Below, in pieces: positions 54,810 through 63,773 of a DNA stretch of 64,000 nucleotides (positions are counted from its first letter, which is position 1; each line of letters opens with the position of its first letter). The notes beneath the pieces are model-generated. The model did no database searches. It worked only from the letters and a program-made list of their open reading frames with translations, and had not been told where the DNA came from. This stretch comes from Sphingomonadales bacterium. Lineage in GTDB: Bacteria; Pseudomonadota; Alphaproteobacteria; Sphingomonadales; Sphingomonadaceae. The position numbers and the translations under genes are program-made. The stretch spans positions 186,001 through 250,000 of the forward strand of contig JAIXPC010000008.1 in NCBI GenBank assembly GCA_027486415.1, given 5' to 3'.

Positions 54810-55530
54810 GCTGGAACCGGCGCTGGTGGTGGCCGCGCTGCCACATGGCGAAAACGCAGCCGTGGCGCGCTTCCTGTCGGCCGAACAGGGCCTGGTCGCC
54901 GCCTATGTCCATGGCGGGCGCGGGCGCAAGCTGCGGCCCGTGCTGCAGGCCGGCAACGTGGTGGCGGTGGACATCGCCCAGCGGGCCGGCGGGGCGATGG
55001 GCACCGCGACAGTGCACGCCGTATCGACCAACATGGCCCTGCTGCACGGGCCGCTGGCGCTGGCGCTGGTCGATTATCTGGCGACGCTGGCGGCCAGCAC
55101 GCTGCCCGAAGGCGATCCGCAACCGCGCCTGTTCCCGCTGTTCGCCGCGCTGTTCGGCGCTGCCGGTGCCGGCGCTGCCGCAGCGGTTATCGGGCCGGCG
55201 CTGGTGCGGCTGGAACTGGCGCTGCTGGCCGAACTGGGTGTCGGCCTCGATCTGTCCAGCTGTGCGGCCACCGGCGCGCGTGATGATCTGGCCTTTGTTT
55301 CACCCAAGTCACGCCAGGCTGTCAGTCGCGGCGCAGGCACGCCTTATGCCGCCAGGATGCTCCCCCTGCCCGGCTTTCTGCTCGGCGAGGGCGAGGCCGA
55401 TGCCGCCGCCATCACCGACGGTCTTGCCCTGTGCGGCCACTTCCTCCACCGCGACGTGCTGGGCACCGGCGCGGCGGCCGACCGGGTGTGGGCGGCCCGC
55501 GAACGGCTGGTCAGCCTCGTCGCGCGTTGA
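54799..55530 (+). CDS. recO: DNA repair protein RecO
   Basis: RecO anneals single strands and loads RecA in gap repair. The product has the N-terminal OB-fold region (LPHGENAAVARFLSAEQGLVAAYV, GGRGRKLRPVLQAGN) and a helical C-terminal part. No ATG fits. The TTG at 54799 (LSTRLEPALVVAAL) overlaps the era stop and gives 243 residues; the open frame from 54763 runs deeper into era. The zinc-finger cysteines of some RecO proteins are absent. Confidence 0.88.
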   Translation: MSTRLEPALVVAALPHGENAAVARFLSAEQGLVAAYVHGGRGRKLRPVLQAGNVVAVDIAQRAGGAMGTATVHAVSTNMALLHGPLALALVDYLATLAASTLPEGDPQPRLFPLFAALFGAAGAGAAAAVIGPALVRLELALLAELGVGLDLSSCAATGARDDLAFVSPKSRQAVSRGAGTPYAARMLPLPGFLLGEGEADAAAITDGLALCGHFLHRDVLGTGAAADRVWAARERLVSLVAR

Positions 55531-55570
55531 TCCGCTTGCCGGCGCGCGCGGCCACCGCTAACCCGGTGTC

Positions 55571-57817
55571 ATGGCAAGCCTGATTTCCGACGACAGCAGC
55601 ATCATCGAAGCCCCGTTCGGCGCCGCGCTGGGCGATCGTTACCTCGTCTACGCCCTGTCCACGATCACGGCGCGTTCGCTGCCCGATCTGCGCGACGGGC
55701 TGAAGCCCGTGCACCGCCGCCTGCTGTGGGCGATGCGGCTGCTGCGCCTGAACCCCGACCAGGGTTACAAGAAATGCGCCCGCGTGGTCGGCGACGTGAT
55801 CGGCAAATATCACCCGCATGGCGATGCATCGGTTTACGACGCGATGGTGCGCCTTGCCCAGGATTTCGCCCTGCGCGTGCCACTGGTCGATGGCCAGGGC
55901 AATTTCGGCAATATCGATGGCGATAACGCCGCGGCCATGCGCTATACCGAAGCGCGGCTGACCGATGCCGCCATCCGCCTGATGGACGGGCTGGACGAGG
56001 AGTCCGTCCCCTTCCGCACCACCTACAATGGCGAGGAAGAAGAGCCGGAGGTGTTCCCCGGCCTGTTCCCCAATCTGCTGGTCAACGGCGCCGCCGGCAT
56101 CGCGGTCGGCATGGCGACCTCCATTCCGCCGCACAACCCCGTGGAAATCGTCGACGCTGCCCTGCACCTGCTGCGCGCGCCCGATGCCGCCGATGCCGAT
56201 ATCCTGCAGTTCGTCACCGGCCCCGATTTCCCCACCGGCGGCGTGCTGGTCGAACCGCCGGCCAGCATTGCCGAATCCTATCTGACCGGCCGCGGCAGTT
56301 TCCGCCTGCGCGCACGCTGGCAAGTGGAAGACCAGGGCCGCGGCACCTGGACGATCATCATTTCCGAAATCCCCTACCAGGTGCTGAAGGGCAAGCTGAT
56401 CGAGCAGCTGGCCGAACTGATCACCGAGAAGAAGCTGCCGATCCTCGCCGACGTCGCCGACGAAAGCGACGAGCAGCTGCGCATCGTCATCACGCCACGG
56501 TCGCGCAACGTCGATCCCGATGTGCTGATGGAAAGCCTGTTCAAGCTGACCGATCTGGAAGTCCGCATTCCGCTGAACATGAACGTGCTCGACGAAGGCC
56601 GCCCCGGCGTGCTGGGCCTGAAGCCGGTCATCGCCAAGTGGCTGGTCCACCAGCGCGAGGTGCTGGTGGCGCGATCGCGCTATCGCCTCGCCCGCATCGA
56701 TGCGCGGCTGGAGGTGCTGGGCGGGCTCTTGAAGGCCTATCTCAACCTTGACGAGGTGATCCGCATCATCCGCGAGGCCGATGATGCCAAGGCCGAGTTG
56801 AAGGCGGCGTTTGACCTGACCGACGTGCAGGCCGACGCCATCCTCAACATGCGCCTGCGATCGTTGCGCCGGCTGGAAGAGATCGAGATCACGCGCGAGA
56901 ACAAGGCGCTGACCGAGGAAGCCAAGGGCCTGCGCGGCCTGATCGCCAGCGAAGCCGAGCAGACGGAGCGGCTGGGCAAGGATCTGGCGGCCCTGCGCGA
57001 GGCCTATGGCCCGACGACAGCACTCGGCCGCCGCCGCACCAGCATCACCGCCGCCCCGCAGGTGAAGATCGTGCCGATCGAGGCGATGATCGACAAGGAA
57101 CCGATCACGGTCATCTGTTCGGCCAAAGGCTGGATTCGCGCCATGAAGGGTCACGTGGACCTCGCCAGCACCGATGCCATGAAGTTCAAGGAAGGCGACG
57201 GCCCGGCCTTTGCCTTCCACGCCCACACCACCGACCGGCTGGTGCTGGCTGCCAGCGACGGGCGCTTCTACACGCTGTCACCCGAACGCCTGCCCGGCGG
57301 GCGCGGCCTGGGGGAACCGGTGCGGCTGATGATCGATCTGGCCGAAGGCACCCAGATCGTCGCGCTGTTTGCCCACCAGGCGGAGCGCCGCCTGCTGCTT
57401 GCCGCCAGCGACGGGCGCGGCTTCCAGATCGACAGCGCCGAACTGCTCGCCGAAACCCGCAAGGGCCGGCAGGTGATGAGCCCGAAAGGCAGCGCGCGCC
57501 TTTGCGTGGTGCGCTGGATCGCGCCGCAGGACGACATGGTGGCGGTGATCGGTGAAAACCGGAAATTGCTGGTCTTCCCGCTGGAGGAACTGCCGCAGCT
57601 GCGCCAGGGCCAGGGCGTTGCCCTGCAGAAGTACAAGGATGGCGGCATGAGCGATGTTCGCACCTTCGTGATGGCGGAAGGGCTGAGCTGGCCGATGGGT
57701 GGCGGTTCGGGACGGACACGCACGGAGGCCGACCTGACCTTCTGGAAGGGCGCGCGCGCCAGCGCCGGGCGGATGCCGCCCACCGGCTTCCCGCGCGACA
57801 ACACGTTCACCGCCTGA
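55571..57817 (+). CDS. parC: DNA topoisomerase IV subunit A
   Basis: ParC cuts and rejoins DNA to decatenate chromosomes with ParE. The 748-residue product has the GyrA/ParC core with catalytic Tyr125 ([10 protein letters not shown]), the quinolone-determining region [15 protein letters not shown] and C-terminal pinwheel repeats ([25 protein letters not shown]). In the quinolone region, residue 86 is Ala where E. coli ParC has Ser80, and residue 90 is Asp where E. coli has Glu84. Confidence 0.96.
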   Translation: MASLISDDSSIIEAPFGAALGDRYLVYALSTITARSLPDLRDGLKPVHRRLLWAMRLLRLNPDQGYKKCARVVGDVIGKYHPHGDASVYDAMVRLAQDFALRVPLVDGQGNFGNIDGDNAAAMRYTEARLTDAAIRLMDGLDEESVPFRTTYNGEEEEPEVFPGLFPNLLVNGAAGIAVGMATSIPPHNPVEIVDAALHLLRAPDAADADILQFVTGPDFPTGGVLVEPPASIAESYLTGRGSFRLRARWQVEDQGRGTWTIIISEIPYQVLKGKLIEQLAELITEKKLPILADVADESDEQLRIVITPRSRNVDPDVLMESLFKLTDLEVRIPLNMNVLDEGRPGVLGLKPVIAKWLVHQREVLVARSRYRLARIDARLEVLGGLLKAYLNLDEVIRIIREADDAKAELKAAFDLTDVQADAILNMRLRSLRRLEEIEITRENKALTEEAKGLRGLIASEAEQTERLGKDLAALREAYGPTTALGRRRTSITAAPQVKIVPIEAMIDKEPITVICSAKGWIRAMKGHVDLASTDAMKFKEGDGPAFAFHAHTTDRLVLAASDGRFYTLSPERLPGGRGLGEPVRLMIDLAEGTQIVALFAHQAERRLLLAASDGRGFQIDSAELLAETRKGRQVMSPKGSARLCVVRWIAPQDDMVAVIGENRKLLVFPLEELPQLRQGQGVALQKYKDGGMSDVRTFVMAEGLSWPMGGGSGRTRTEADLTFWKGARASAGRMPPTGFPRDNTFTA

Positions 57818-57857
57818 GCTATCGCCAGCCGGGCCGGCGCGGAGTAAGAGCGATGCC

Positions 57858-57998
57858 ATGATCGGTATCGCCCTCGTCGCCGCCCTGAACATCGCCATGT
57901 TCGCATGGTTTTCCTACCTGTTCGCCAAGGACCCGGCGAACGTGTTCAAGCACCGGCGGCGACGGCGCGAGGACAACCAGCCTCCGGCGCAGGATTGA
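57858..57998 (+). CDS. Tiny single-TM protein (first of three)
   Basis: A 46-residue reading frame: a hydrophobic helix (GIALVAALNIAMFAWFSYLF) followed by a short linker and a strongly basic run (KHRRRRRED). It looks like an N-out or signal-anchor inner-membrane peptide with a cytoplasmic basic tail. It begins 40 bases after parC, and the next small gene starts 3 bases after its stop. No family is recognised. Confidence 0.6.
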   Translation: MIGIALVAALNIAMFAWFSYLFAKDPANVFKHRRRRREDNQPPAQD

Positions 57999-58001
57999 AC
58001 G

Positions 58002-58175
58002 ATGGTTGTCATCTTCCTCATCGTCACCTCGCTGGTCGTGGTGATGTTCATGGTCCTCACCGACACGCGCAAGAACGACAATTTCAAGCAGCTGGAACAG
58101 CGCGGCAACGATGACGTGGTGATTGCTGATGCCGGCAGCAGCGATGGTGGCGGTGACGGCGGCACTGCCGGTTGA
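58002..58175 (+). CDS. Tiny single-TM protein (second of three)
   Basis: A 57-residue reading frame with AGGA seven bases upstream. A membrane helix (VVIFLIVTSLVVVMFMVL) is followed by a charged soluble tail ending in a Gly/Asp-rich stretch (SSDGGGDGG). It is adjacent to the preceding small gene and probably translated from the same message. Function is unknown. Confidence 0.6.
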   Translation: MVVIFLIVTSLVVVMFMVLTDTRKNDNFKQLEQRGNDDVVIADAGSSDGGGDGGTAG

Positions 58176-58202
58176 ACCCTGCCGCATCGGCGGGGCACCA
58201 GG

Positions 58203-58427
58203 GTGAGCATCGCCCTGCTGGCGGCCCTGTTCCTGGTGGTGGCGCTGCTGTTCGCTGCCGCACAGGGACGTGGCACACCCCAGGCGCCGCCTCGGCCAAA
58301 AGCCCGTCAACCCCGCGTTGCACGCGACATCCCGCGTGATCCCGTGGTGGATCCCGATCTTGATCCCGCAGTCGAGCCGTGGGCCGAATGGCCAACGGCG
58401 CGCCGGGACGATGGCAGTCAACGCTGA
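58203..58427 (+). CDS. Small single-TM protein (third of three)
   Basis: A 74-residue product from a GTG start: an N-terminal helix (SIALLAALFLVVALLFAAA) and a proline- and charge-rich tail (PPRPKARQPRVARDIPRD, DPAVEPWAEWP). It is 27 bases after the second small gene and 66 bases before the SPFH gene. No family is recognised. The shared layout of a TM helix plus a disordered tail links the three. Confidence 0.55.
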   Translation: MSIALLAALFLVVALLFAAAQGRGTPQAPPRPKARQPRVARDIPRDPVVDPDLDPAVEPWAEWPTARRDDGSQR

Positions 58428-58435
58428 TTAACCTC

Positions 58436-58463
58436 TTGCAACCCTGACGACTCGCGATATGAA
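58436..58463 (+). promoter_or_regulatory. Possible promoter of the SPFH gene
   Basis: TTGCAA (-35, 4/6) and TATGAA (-10, 4/6) with a 16-base spacer. The -10 lies inside the 30-bp palindrome. Confidence 0.35.
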
Positions 58464-58484
58464 TGTGATATCACTTTTATATCG
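58455..58484. promoter_or_regulatory. 30-bp near-perfect palindrome in front of the SPFH gene
   Basis: Symmetric arrangement CGATAT, four bases, a central perfect palindrome GTGATATCAC, four bases, ATATCG. Only two of fifteen base pairs of symmetry are broken. It ends 10 bases before the ATG, covering the likely -10 and touching the GGGGG ribosome-binding site, as a repressor operator would. Confidence 0.65.
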
Positions 58485-58493
58485 GGGGTAAGC

Positions 58494-59387
58494 ATGTCTC
58501 CATCGGAAACCAACCGTCAGCCCAGCCGGGAGGTCACCGGCGTCGGTGCCAACGGCATTGCCATGCTGGTGCTGCTGCTGATCGATCTCATCGCCATGAT
58601 CGGCGCTGCGCTGACACTGATCAAGGATGGGCCGGGGATCGCGCTGTTCGGGCTGATCGCCTTGCTGTTCGTTTTCCTGTTCATCCTGATCGGCTTTTAC
58701 AGCCTGCAGCCCAACGAGGCGGCGGCGATCACCCTGTTCGGTGAGTACAAGGGCACGGATCGCGCCAGCGGCCTGCGCTGGACCTGGCCGTGGATGGGCA
58801 AGACCAAGATCAGCCTGCGCGCCAACAACCTGATTTCGCAGCAGATCAAGGTGAACGACCAGCGCGGCAACCCGATCGAGATCGCCGCCCAGCTGGTCTG
58901 GCGCGTCACCGATTCGGCGCAGGCGCTGTTCGACGTCGATGATTATCGCGCCTTTGTCGCGGCGCAGGTGGAAGTTGCCGTCCGCACCATCGGCGCGCGT
59001 TATCCTTATGACGATTTCGAGCACAAGGAAGTGACGCTGCGCGGCGACCATGACCGCGTGTCGGCAGAGCTTCGCACCGAACTGATCGACCGGCTGGCGG
59101 TGGCCGGCATCACGGTCGATGAATGCGGCTTCACCCACCTGGCCTATGCGCCCGAAATCGCTGGCGCCATGCTGCGCCGCCAGCAGGCCGCCGCCGTAGT
59201 GGCCGCGCGCGAAACGCTGGTGGCGGGCGCGGTTGGCATGGTCGAAATGGCGCTGGCGCAGCTGAGTGCCAAGCAGGTCGTCGACCTTGATGACGAGCGC
59301 AAGGCCGCGATGGTCTCCAACCTGATGGTGGTGCTGTGCGGGGAGCGTGACACCCAGCCCGTGCTGAACGCCGGCACCCTCTATTGA
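58494..59387 (+). CDS. SPFH/band-7 domain membrane protein
   Basis: A 297-residue prohibitin/flotillin-family protein. Two hydrophobic segments (about 22-44 and 48-68) are followed by an SPFH domain ([60 protein letters not shown]) and an amphipathic C-terminal region with [23 protein letters not shown] proteins scaffold membrane microdomains and often hold proteases. It is coupled (7-base gap) to a ribbon-helix-helix protein. Confidence 0.88.
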   Translation: MSPSETNRQPSREVTGVGANGIAMLVLLLIDLIAMIGAALTLIKDGPGIALFGLIALLFVFLFILIGFYSLQPNEAAAITLFGEYKGTDRASGLRWTWPWMGKTKISLRANNLISQQIKVNDQRGNPIEIAAQLVWRVTDSAQALFDVDDYRAFVAAQVEVAVRTIGARYPYDDFEHKEVTLRGDHDRVSAELRTELIDRLAVAGITVDECGFTHLAYAPEIAGAMLRRQQAAAVVAARETLVAGAVGMVEMALAQLSAKQVVDLDDERKAAMVSNLMVVLCGERDTQPVLNAGTLY

Positions 59388-59394
59388 TGGCGGC

Positions 59395-59601
59395 GTGACG
59401 GCCAGGAAAGCCTTTCCGCTGCGGCTCGATCCGGCGCTTCATGATGCGCTGGAACGGGTCGCAGCGGCCGATTTCCGCAGCCTGAACGCCGAAATCGAGG
59501 TGCTGCTGCGCGAGGCACTGGCCCGGCGCGGCATCAAGGTGGCAGTGAGCGCGACGCCGCGCCGGGGCCGCCCGCCGGCTCAGGCCTCCACCGACGATTG
59601 A
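59395..59601 (+). CDS. Arc-like ribbon-helix-helix protein
   Basis: A 68-residue product starting at GTG with a ribbon-helix-helix fold: beta-strand KAFPLRLD, helix 1 PALHDALERVAAAD, turn FRSLNAE and helix 2 IEVLLREALARRG, then a basic tail. Such Arc-family proteins are autorepressors or antitoxins. It follows the SPFH gene by 7 bases and may bind the palindrome upstream. Its 3' end overlaps the convergent cca gene by 22 bases. Confidence 0.82.
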   Translation: MTARKAFPLRLDPALHDALERVAAADFRSLNAEIEVLLREALARRGIKVAVSATPRRGRPPAQASTDD

Positions 59602-60785
59602 GCCGCCGCGTCAAGCATCCCGGCCACCAGCGCCGCATCATCGGGAAAACCTGCCGCCACCCAGGCGCGTTCGAACTGGCCAAGCCGCCTTGCTACCTCC
59701 GGGCCGGGCGCAACGCCGCGGGCAATGATGTCCTTCCCCGTTGCCGGCAGGCGCGGGCGCTGCCAGTCGATCAGCGGGCGTGCCGCCGCGGCATCGCCGG
59801 CCATCAGCAGGCGATCCACCACGGCTTCGGCCCCATCCGTCCACGCGGCCGCCACATGCGGGGGCGGCGGCGGCGGCGCCACGGCTGCGACCAGGCGCTG
59901 GCGCTGCGTGTTGGACAGTTTCAGCCGCGCGCCCACTTCGCTCGCCACGCGCAGATCGGCGGGCGGCAGCAGGCTGGCCAGCCGCCGTTCCCACGCCGGG
60001 GCGACGCCGGCGGCGGCTTCGGCGGCAATGGTCGTGGCCAGCATCGGCAAGCGATCCGTCGTGACTTCGGGCAGCACCGGGCGGAAGATGCCGGCATCCA
60101 GCATCAGCGCCAGCATCGGCACCGGATCAGCCAGCCCGATCAGCAGGCGCAGTTCCATGGCGATGCGCTCGCGGCTCAGGGCCATCAGGTCGTTGGCGCG
60201 CAGCCGACAGGCGGCCAGCCCATCGCCATCGATCACGGCGGCAAAGCGCGCTGAAAAGCGGAAGAAACGCAGGATCCGCAGATGATCCTCGGCAATGCGC
60301 TGCAGGGGATCGCCAATGAAACGCACGCGCCGCGCCGCCAGATCGGCAAGGCCATCGGTGTAATCGTCAATCGCCCCGCCGGGCAGCCGGGCATAGAGCG
60401 CATTGATGGTGAAATCCCGCCGCAGCGCATCCTCGCGCCAATCGTCGGTGAAGGCGACCTCGGCGTGGCGGCCAAAGCTCTGGATGTCGCGCCGCAGCGT
60501 GGTGATCTCGGCGATCAGGCCCTCTCCCACCGCCGTTACCGTGCCGTGGGCGATCCCGGTCGGCACCGGTTTCAGCCCGGCGGCGGCCACGCGGCGCATC
60601 ACCTCGTCGGGCGCGAACGCCGTCGCCAGATCGATATCGGCCCCCGTCAGACCCAGCAGGGCGTCACGCACGGCGCCGCCGACCAGCCGCGTCGCCCCGG
60701 CATCGGCCTCCAGCGCGGCCAGCAGGGCACGGCCTGCCCGGGTATCGGCCCAGGCTTGCGGCGGCAATGTATCGGGCAGTCTCAT
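59580..60785 (-). CDS. cca: CCA tRNA nucleotidyltransferase / poly(A) polymerase family
   Basis: The enzyme adds or repairs CCA at tRNA 3' ends. From the ATG at 60785 it has 401 residues, with the nucleotidyltransferase motif LVGGAVRDALLG, the metal-binding DIDLAT, RRDFTINALYA and the neck-region ILRFFRFSARFA. The longer open frame upstream overlaps the NUDIX gene and is unsupported. Start and stop of the pair overlap as ATGA. Confidence 0.93.
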   Translation of the reverse strand: MRLPDTLPPQAWADTRAGRALLAALEADAGATRLVGGAVRDALLGLTGADIDLATAFAPDEVMRRVAAAGLKPVPTGIAHGTVTAVGEGLIAEITTLRRDIQSFGRHAEVAFTDDWREDALRRDFTINALYARLPGGAIDDYTDGLADLAARRVRFIGDPLQRIAEDHLRILRFFRFSARFAAVIDGDGLAACRLRANDLMALSRERIAMELRLLIGLADPVPMLALMLDAGIFRPVLPEVTTDRLPMLATTIAAEAAAGVAPAWERRLASLLPPADLRVASEVGARLKLSNTQRQRLVAAVAPPPPPPHVAAAWTDGAEAVVDRLLMAGDAAAARPLIDWQRPRLPATGKDIIARGVAPGPEVARRLGQFERAWVAAGFPDDAALVAGMLDAAAQSSVEA

Positions 60786-61378
60786 GACAGTCGGTCCAGT
60801 CGCTGGGCAAGGCCGACGATCATGCCGGCCGTCGCGCCCCAGATATAATGATCGGCGTGGCGGATTGCCCAGTAATGCCGGGTCTGGCCCTGCCACTGGC
60901 CGCTGTGGCGTTCGTGGTTGGCGGGATCGAGCACATGGGCCAGCGGCACGTGGAACAGCGCGTCCACCTCGCCCGGATCGGCCCGCAGCGGCACACCGGG
61001 TGGCACCACGCCCACCACCGGCGTCACCAGAAACCCGGTGCCGGTGCGATAGGGATCAAGCGTGCCCAGCACCTCGACAAGATGGCGCGGCATCGCCACT
61101 TCCTCCTCCGCCTCGCGCAGGGCCGCGGCCACGGCATCGGAATCGCCGGGATCCTGCCGGCCACCGGGAAACGCGACCTGGCCGGCATGGCGTTTCAGAT
61201 GCGCGGTGCGGCGGGTGAACAGCAGTTGCGGCGTCGGCTCATCGGAAATCGCCATCAGCACGGCGGCCGGGGTCAGCGTGTCGGCTGGCGGTGGGCCAGC
61301 GCGCATCAGGTCCCAATCGCCATGCGGGCGCGGGGTGAACGGGCCACTGAGCAGGCTTCGCACCCGGTCAAGCGGCAT
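60782..61378 (-). CDS. CoA pyrophosphatase (NUDIX)
   Basis: A 198-residue NUDIX enzyme of the NudL/CoA-diphosphatase group: the upstream LKRHAGQVAFPGGRQDPGD signature and AALREAEEEVAM box. The usual Gly near the end of the box is Ala. It probably hydrolyses CoA or its derivatives. It is coupled to cca downstream and overlaps the DUF1285 gene upstream by 11 bases. Confidence 0.9.
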   Translation of the reverse strand: MPLDRVRSLLSGPFTPRPHGDWDLMRAGPPPADTLTPAAVLMAISDEPTPQLLFTRRTAHLKRHAGQVAFPGGRQDPGDSDAVAAALREAEEEVAMPRHLVEVLGTLDPYRTGTGFLVTPVVGVVPPGVPLRADPGEVDALFHVPLAHVLDPANHERHSGQWQGQTRHYWAIRHADHYIWGATAGMIVGLAQRLDRLS

Positions 61379-61946
61379 CGCTGCTGCCCGTGAACGGGAA
61401 GAAGGCGCCGTCGCTCCACAGGCCGGGCGGATCATGGCCTTCGGCCAGCGCCAGATCGGCAAGGCGATAGAAGGTGGCGCGATTGACCAGCGCCAACAGA
61501 CCGCCGCGGACGTGGAGATAGGGGCGCGGCGTGCCATCGCCATCGATCCGCACGTCGAGCCCATGATCGGGGCCACAGGCCACCACGTCGTCGGTGTTCA
61601 GCCGGAACAGGATGCGCCGGCCTTCCCCCTCGTGCTCCCAGTCGGCATCGACGGCGATGAACGGCGCATCGTCAACATCGATGTCGAGCTTTTCCACCGG
61701 CGTCACCAGCACGTGGCTGCCATCCGACTCCCGCCGCAGGATGGTCGAAAACAGCCTCACCAGTTCCTTGCGGCCAATCGGCGTGCCGGCGTGGAACCAG
61801 GTGCCATCGGCGGCAATCCGCATGTCGCTGTGACCACAATGGCGGGGGTGCCAGTTCTCGACAGGCAGCCGCTTGCCCGCGCGGGACAGCGCGAGCAGCT
61901 CGGCAAAGCGGTCAGCCGGCGATTCGAAGGGCGCGTTGGTCGTCAC
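61368..61946 (-). CDS. DUF1285 family protein
   Basis: A 192-residue product (GTG start) matching DUF1285: ENWHPRHCGHSDMRIAADGTWFHAGTPI, RLFSTILRRE, and VRGGLLALVNRATFYRLAD. Function is unknown. It overlaps the CoA pyrophosphatase gene by 11 bases and lies 27 bases downstream of a GNAT gene, forming a four-gene unit that ends with cca. Confidence 0.88.
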   Translation of the reverse strand: MTTNAPFESPADRFAELLALSRAGKRLPVENWHPRHCGHSDMRIAADGTWFHAGTPIGRKELVRLFSTILRRESDGSHVLVTPVEKLDIDVDDAPFIAVDADWEHEGEGRRILFRLNTDDVVACGPDHGLDVRIDGDGTPRPYLHVRGGLLALVNRATFYRLADLALAEGHDPPGLWSDGAFFPFTGSSDAA

Positions 61947-61973
61947 GCCGCCCTTATTGGCGCGCGCAGGATT

Positions 61974-62489
61974 TCAGGCAACCTTGGCCGTCGTCGCGGC
62001 GGGTTCCACCCAGGCAATGCGCGGCAGACCGGTCATCGGCCCGCGCAGCAGCAGGCGATCATGATCCACCGGCCCCGGCAGCTGCCAGTGCCGCGTCGCC
62101 GCTGCCGTAAAGCCGAAACGGCCATAATAAGGCGCATCGCCGATCAGCAGCACCGGCGGGCTGTTGGCGGCATCGATGGCCGCCAGGCTGGCGCGCATCA
62201 TTGCCGAACCGATGCCCAGCCCCTCGTGCGCGGCAGAGACGGCGACGGGGCCAAGCAGGATCATCGGCAGGCGGCTGCCACCCACGCTCCGCAGCCGGAT
62301 CGGCCAGCATTGCAGGCTGCCCACCAACGTGTCGCCTTCGACGGCAACCACGCTGAACGGCGCCAGCATGGTGGCATTCTCACGCAGGCGATAGGCGGTG
62401 CGGTTGTGCCGCGCCGGGCCAAAACGGTCGTCGAGCAGCGCCTCGACGGCGGACTGGTGCCGGGATTCAAGAGACAGGATGTCGATCAG
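61974..62489 (-). CDS. YhbS-like GNAT acetyltransferase with apparent CTG start
   Basis: The frame from the first ATG (62369) gives only 131 residues. The open frame upstream encodes the conserved N-terminus of the family (IDILSLESRHQSAVEALLDD, then RFGPARHNRTAYRLRENAT). No ATG, GTG or TTG exists there, and a TGA closes the frame six codons before the conserved start. CTG at 62489 fits best (171 residues). The acetyl-CoA region is AAHEGLGIGSAMMRASL and the end YYGRFGFTAA. Confidence 0.78.
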   Translation of the reverse strand: MIDILSLESRHQSAVEALLDDRFGPARHNRTAYRLRENATMLAPFSVVAVEGDTLVGSLQCWPIRLRSVGGSRLPMILLGPVAVSAAHEGLGIGSAMMRASLAAIDAANSPPVLLIGDAPYYGRFGFTAAATRHWQLPGPVDHDRLLLRGPMTGLPRIAWVEPAATTAKVA

Positions 62490-62672
62490 GGGACAGGGCT
62501 TTCAGCAGGCGATACGGACAAGGACGAACAGGCACTGCACCGATAAGTGGCGCAGTGTCAGATTCGTCGGGCGTCTCGCGGCGAAAGCGTCATGTCCCCT
62601 CACTATCAGGGGCGGGCCGGCTTCGCAATGATCAGCGGCGGCAGCTGGCGGAAACGACAGCCGCAGCGCCGA
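62490..62672. other. Intergenic region between the GNAT gene and atpF
   Basis: 183 bases. Both flanking genes are on the minus strand, so the atp transcript end and the GNAT promoter should lie here. I see no strong terminator and no clear promoter; a GC-rich imperfect hairpin near 62640-62665 lacks a T run. Confidence 0.35.
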
Positions 62673-63242
62673 TCAGTGCAGGCGGCGATCCAGACCGGCG
62701 ATGGCCTCTTCGGTCAGCCGGGTCTGCAGATCCTTGTCGGCACGGGCGGCGATGATCGCGGCGGCGGCCTTGGTGACCTGGGCGGCGACTTCGGCCTTCA
62801 GCTCGGCAACGGCGGTGCGCTCGGCAGCCGCGATGCGGCCTTCGGCGGCGGCGGTGCGGCGGGCAATGGCCTCGCTGGCAGCGGCTTCGCTGGTCTTGAC
62901 GAGCTCGGCGGCTTCAGCGACGGCGCGCTGGCGGATGGCGGCGGCGTCAGCCTCGGCAGCGGCCTTGGCGGCTTCGGCCTGGGCCAGCAGCGCTTCGGCT
63001 TCGCTCCGCAGGGCGGCAGCTTCGTTCAACTGGCGCTTCACGCCGGCAATGCGCTCGTCCAGCGCGTTGGCGATCAGCTTGGGCGCCTTGAAGACGACGA
63101 CCGCCAGCACGATGAAGATGGCAACGCCGGTGTAGACCCAGCCTTCGGCACCCACGCCGAACAGCGTGGCTTCGGCATGGGCTTCGGTGTGGGCGGCGCC
63201 ATCGGCGACGGTGCCGGCGGTGAGGACCTGTTCTTCAGCCAT
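62673..63242 (-). CDS. atpF: ATP synthase F0 subunit b
   Basis: Subunit b is the stator stalk of ATP synthase. The 189-residue product has an N-terminal membrane helix (VYTGVAIFIVLAVVVFKAP), then a long Ala/Glu/Arg coiled coil to the end. It is the second of two b-type genes, after b', as in other alphaproteobacteria. The ATG at 63242 or 63245 may be used. Confidence 0.92.
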   Translation of the reverse strand: MAEEQVLTAGTVADGAAHTEAHAEATLFGVGAEGWVYTGVAIFIVLAVVVFKAPKLIANALDERIAGVKRQLNEAAALRSEAEALLAQAEAAKAAAEADAAAIRQRAVAEAAELVKTSEAAASEAIARRTAAAEGRIAAAERTAVAELKAEVAAQVTKAAAAIIAARADKDLQTRLTEEAIAGLDRRLH

Positions 63243-63262
63243 CATCGTTCCTCGGCGCCTGA

Positions 63263-63739
63263 TCAGCGATTGGCCAGCGCCGACGAAACGTCGGCGGGGG
63301 TGACGGTGATGCCGGCCAGCTTGGCAACCGCTTCGCTGGTCAGATCTGCCACGGTGGTTTCCAGACTGGCCCGGGCGGCGGTGCGCGCGGCAGCCAGCCT
63401 TGTGGCAGCGGCTTCGGCATCGGCATCCAGCTTGGCAGCCAGCGCCTTCATCTGGGTGTCAGCCGCCTTGGCAGCCGCATCGCGGGCCTTGGCAACTTCG
63501 GCCTGCGCCGCGTCACGGGCGGCCTTCATGGCGGCTTCGTGAGTTGCGCGCAGGGTGTCGGCCGTGGCCTTGGCGGCCTCGGCGCGATCAAGATCGCCGG
63601 CGACTTGCGTTTCACGCGCTTCGATCACCCGGCCCACCTTGGGCAGGGTCGGCCGCACCACGACGACATAGAGCAGCGTGAAGAACACGCCGAACCAGAA
63701 CATCTGGGATGCGAAATTGGCAGGATCAAATTGCGGCAC
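63263..63739 (-). CDS. atpF': ATP synthase F0 subunit b'
   Basis: The 158-residue product has an N-terminal membrane helix (FASQMFWFGVFFTLLYVVVV), the conserved RPTLPKVGRVIEAR and a coiled-coil tail. The divergent b/b' pair is typical of alphaproteobacteria and phototrophs and forms a heterodimeric stator. It lies 20 bases upstream of atpF and 72 bases after atpE. Confidence 0.93.
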   Translation of the reverse strand: MPQFDPANFASQMFWFGVFFTLLYVVVVRPTLPKVGRVIEARETQVAGDLDRAEAAKATADTLRATHEAAMKAARDAAQAEVAKARDAAAKAADTQMKALAAKLDADAEAAATRLAAARTAARASLETTVADLTSEAVAKLAGITVTPADVSSALANR

Positions 63740-63773
63740 GGAATATCCCCGGCTTTGCAGGCATCAAACAGCG

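Noticed and set aside
57853-57861. Two-codon leader ORF (ATG-CCA-TGA) overlapping the start of the first small TM gene
   Set aside because: Well placed relative to GGAG but too short to distinguish from chance.
62547-63542. 331-codon plus-strand frame across atpF and atpF'
   Set aside because: Gly/Ala-rich antisense of the coiled-coil stator subunits; no independent support.
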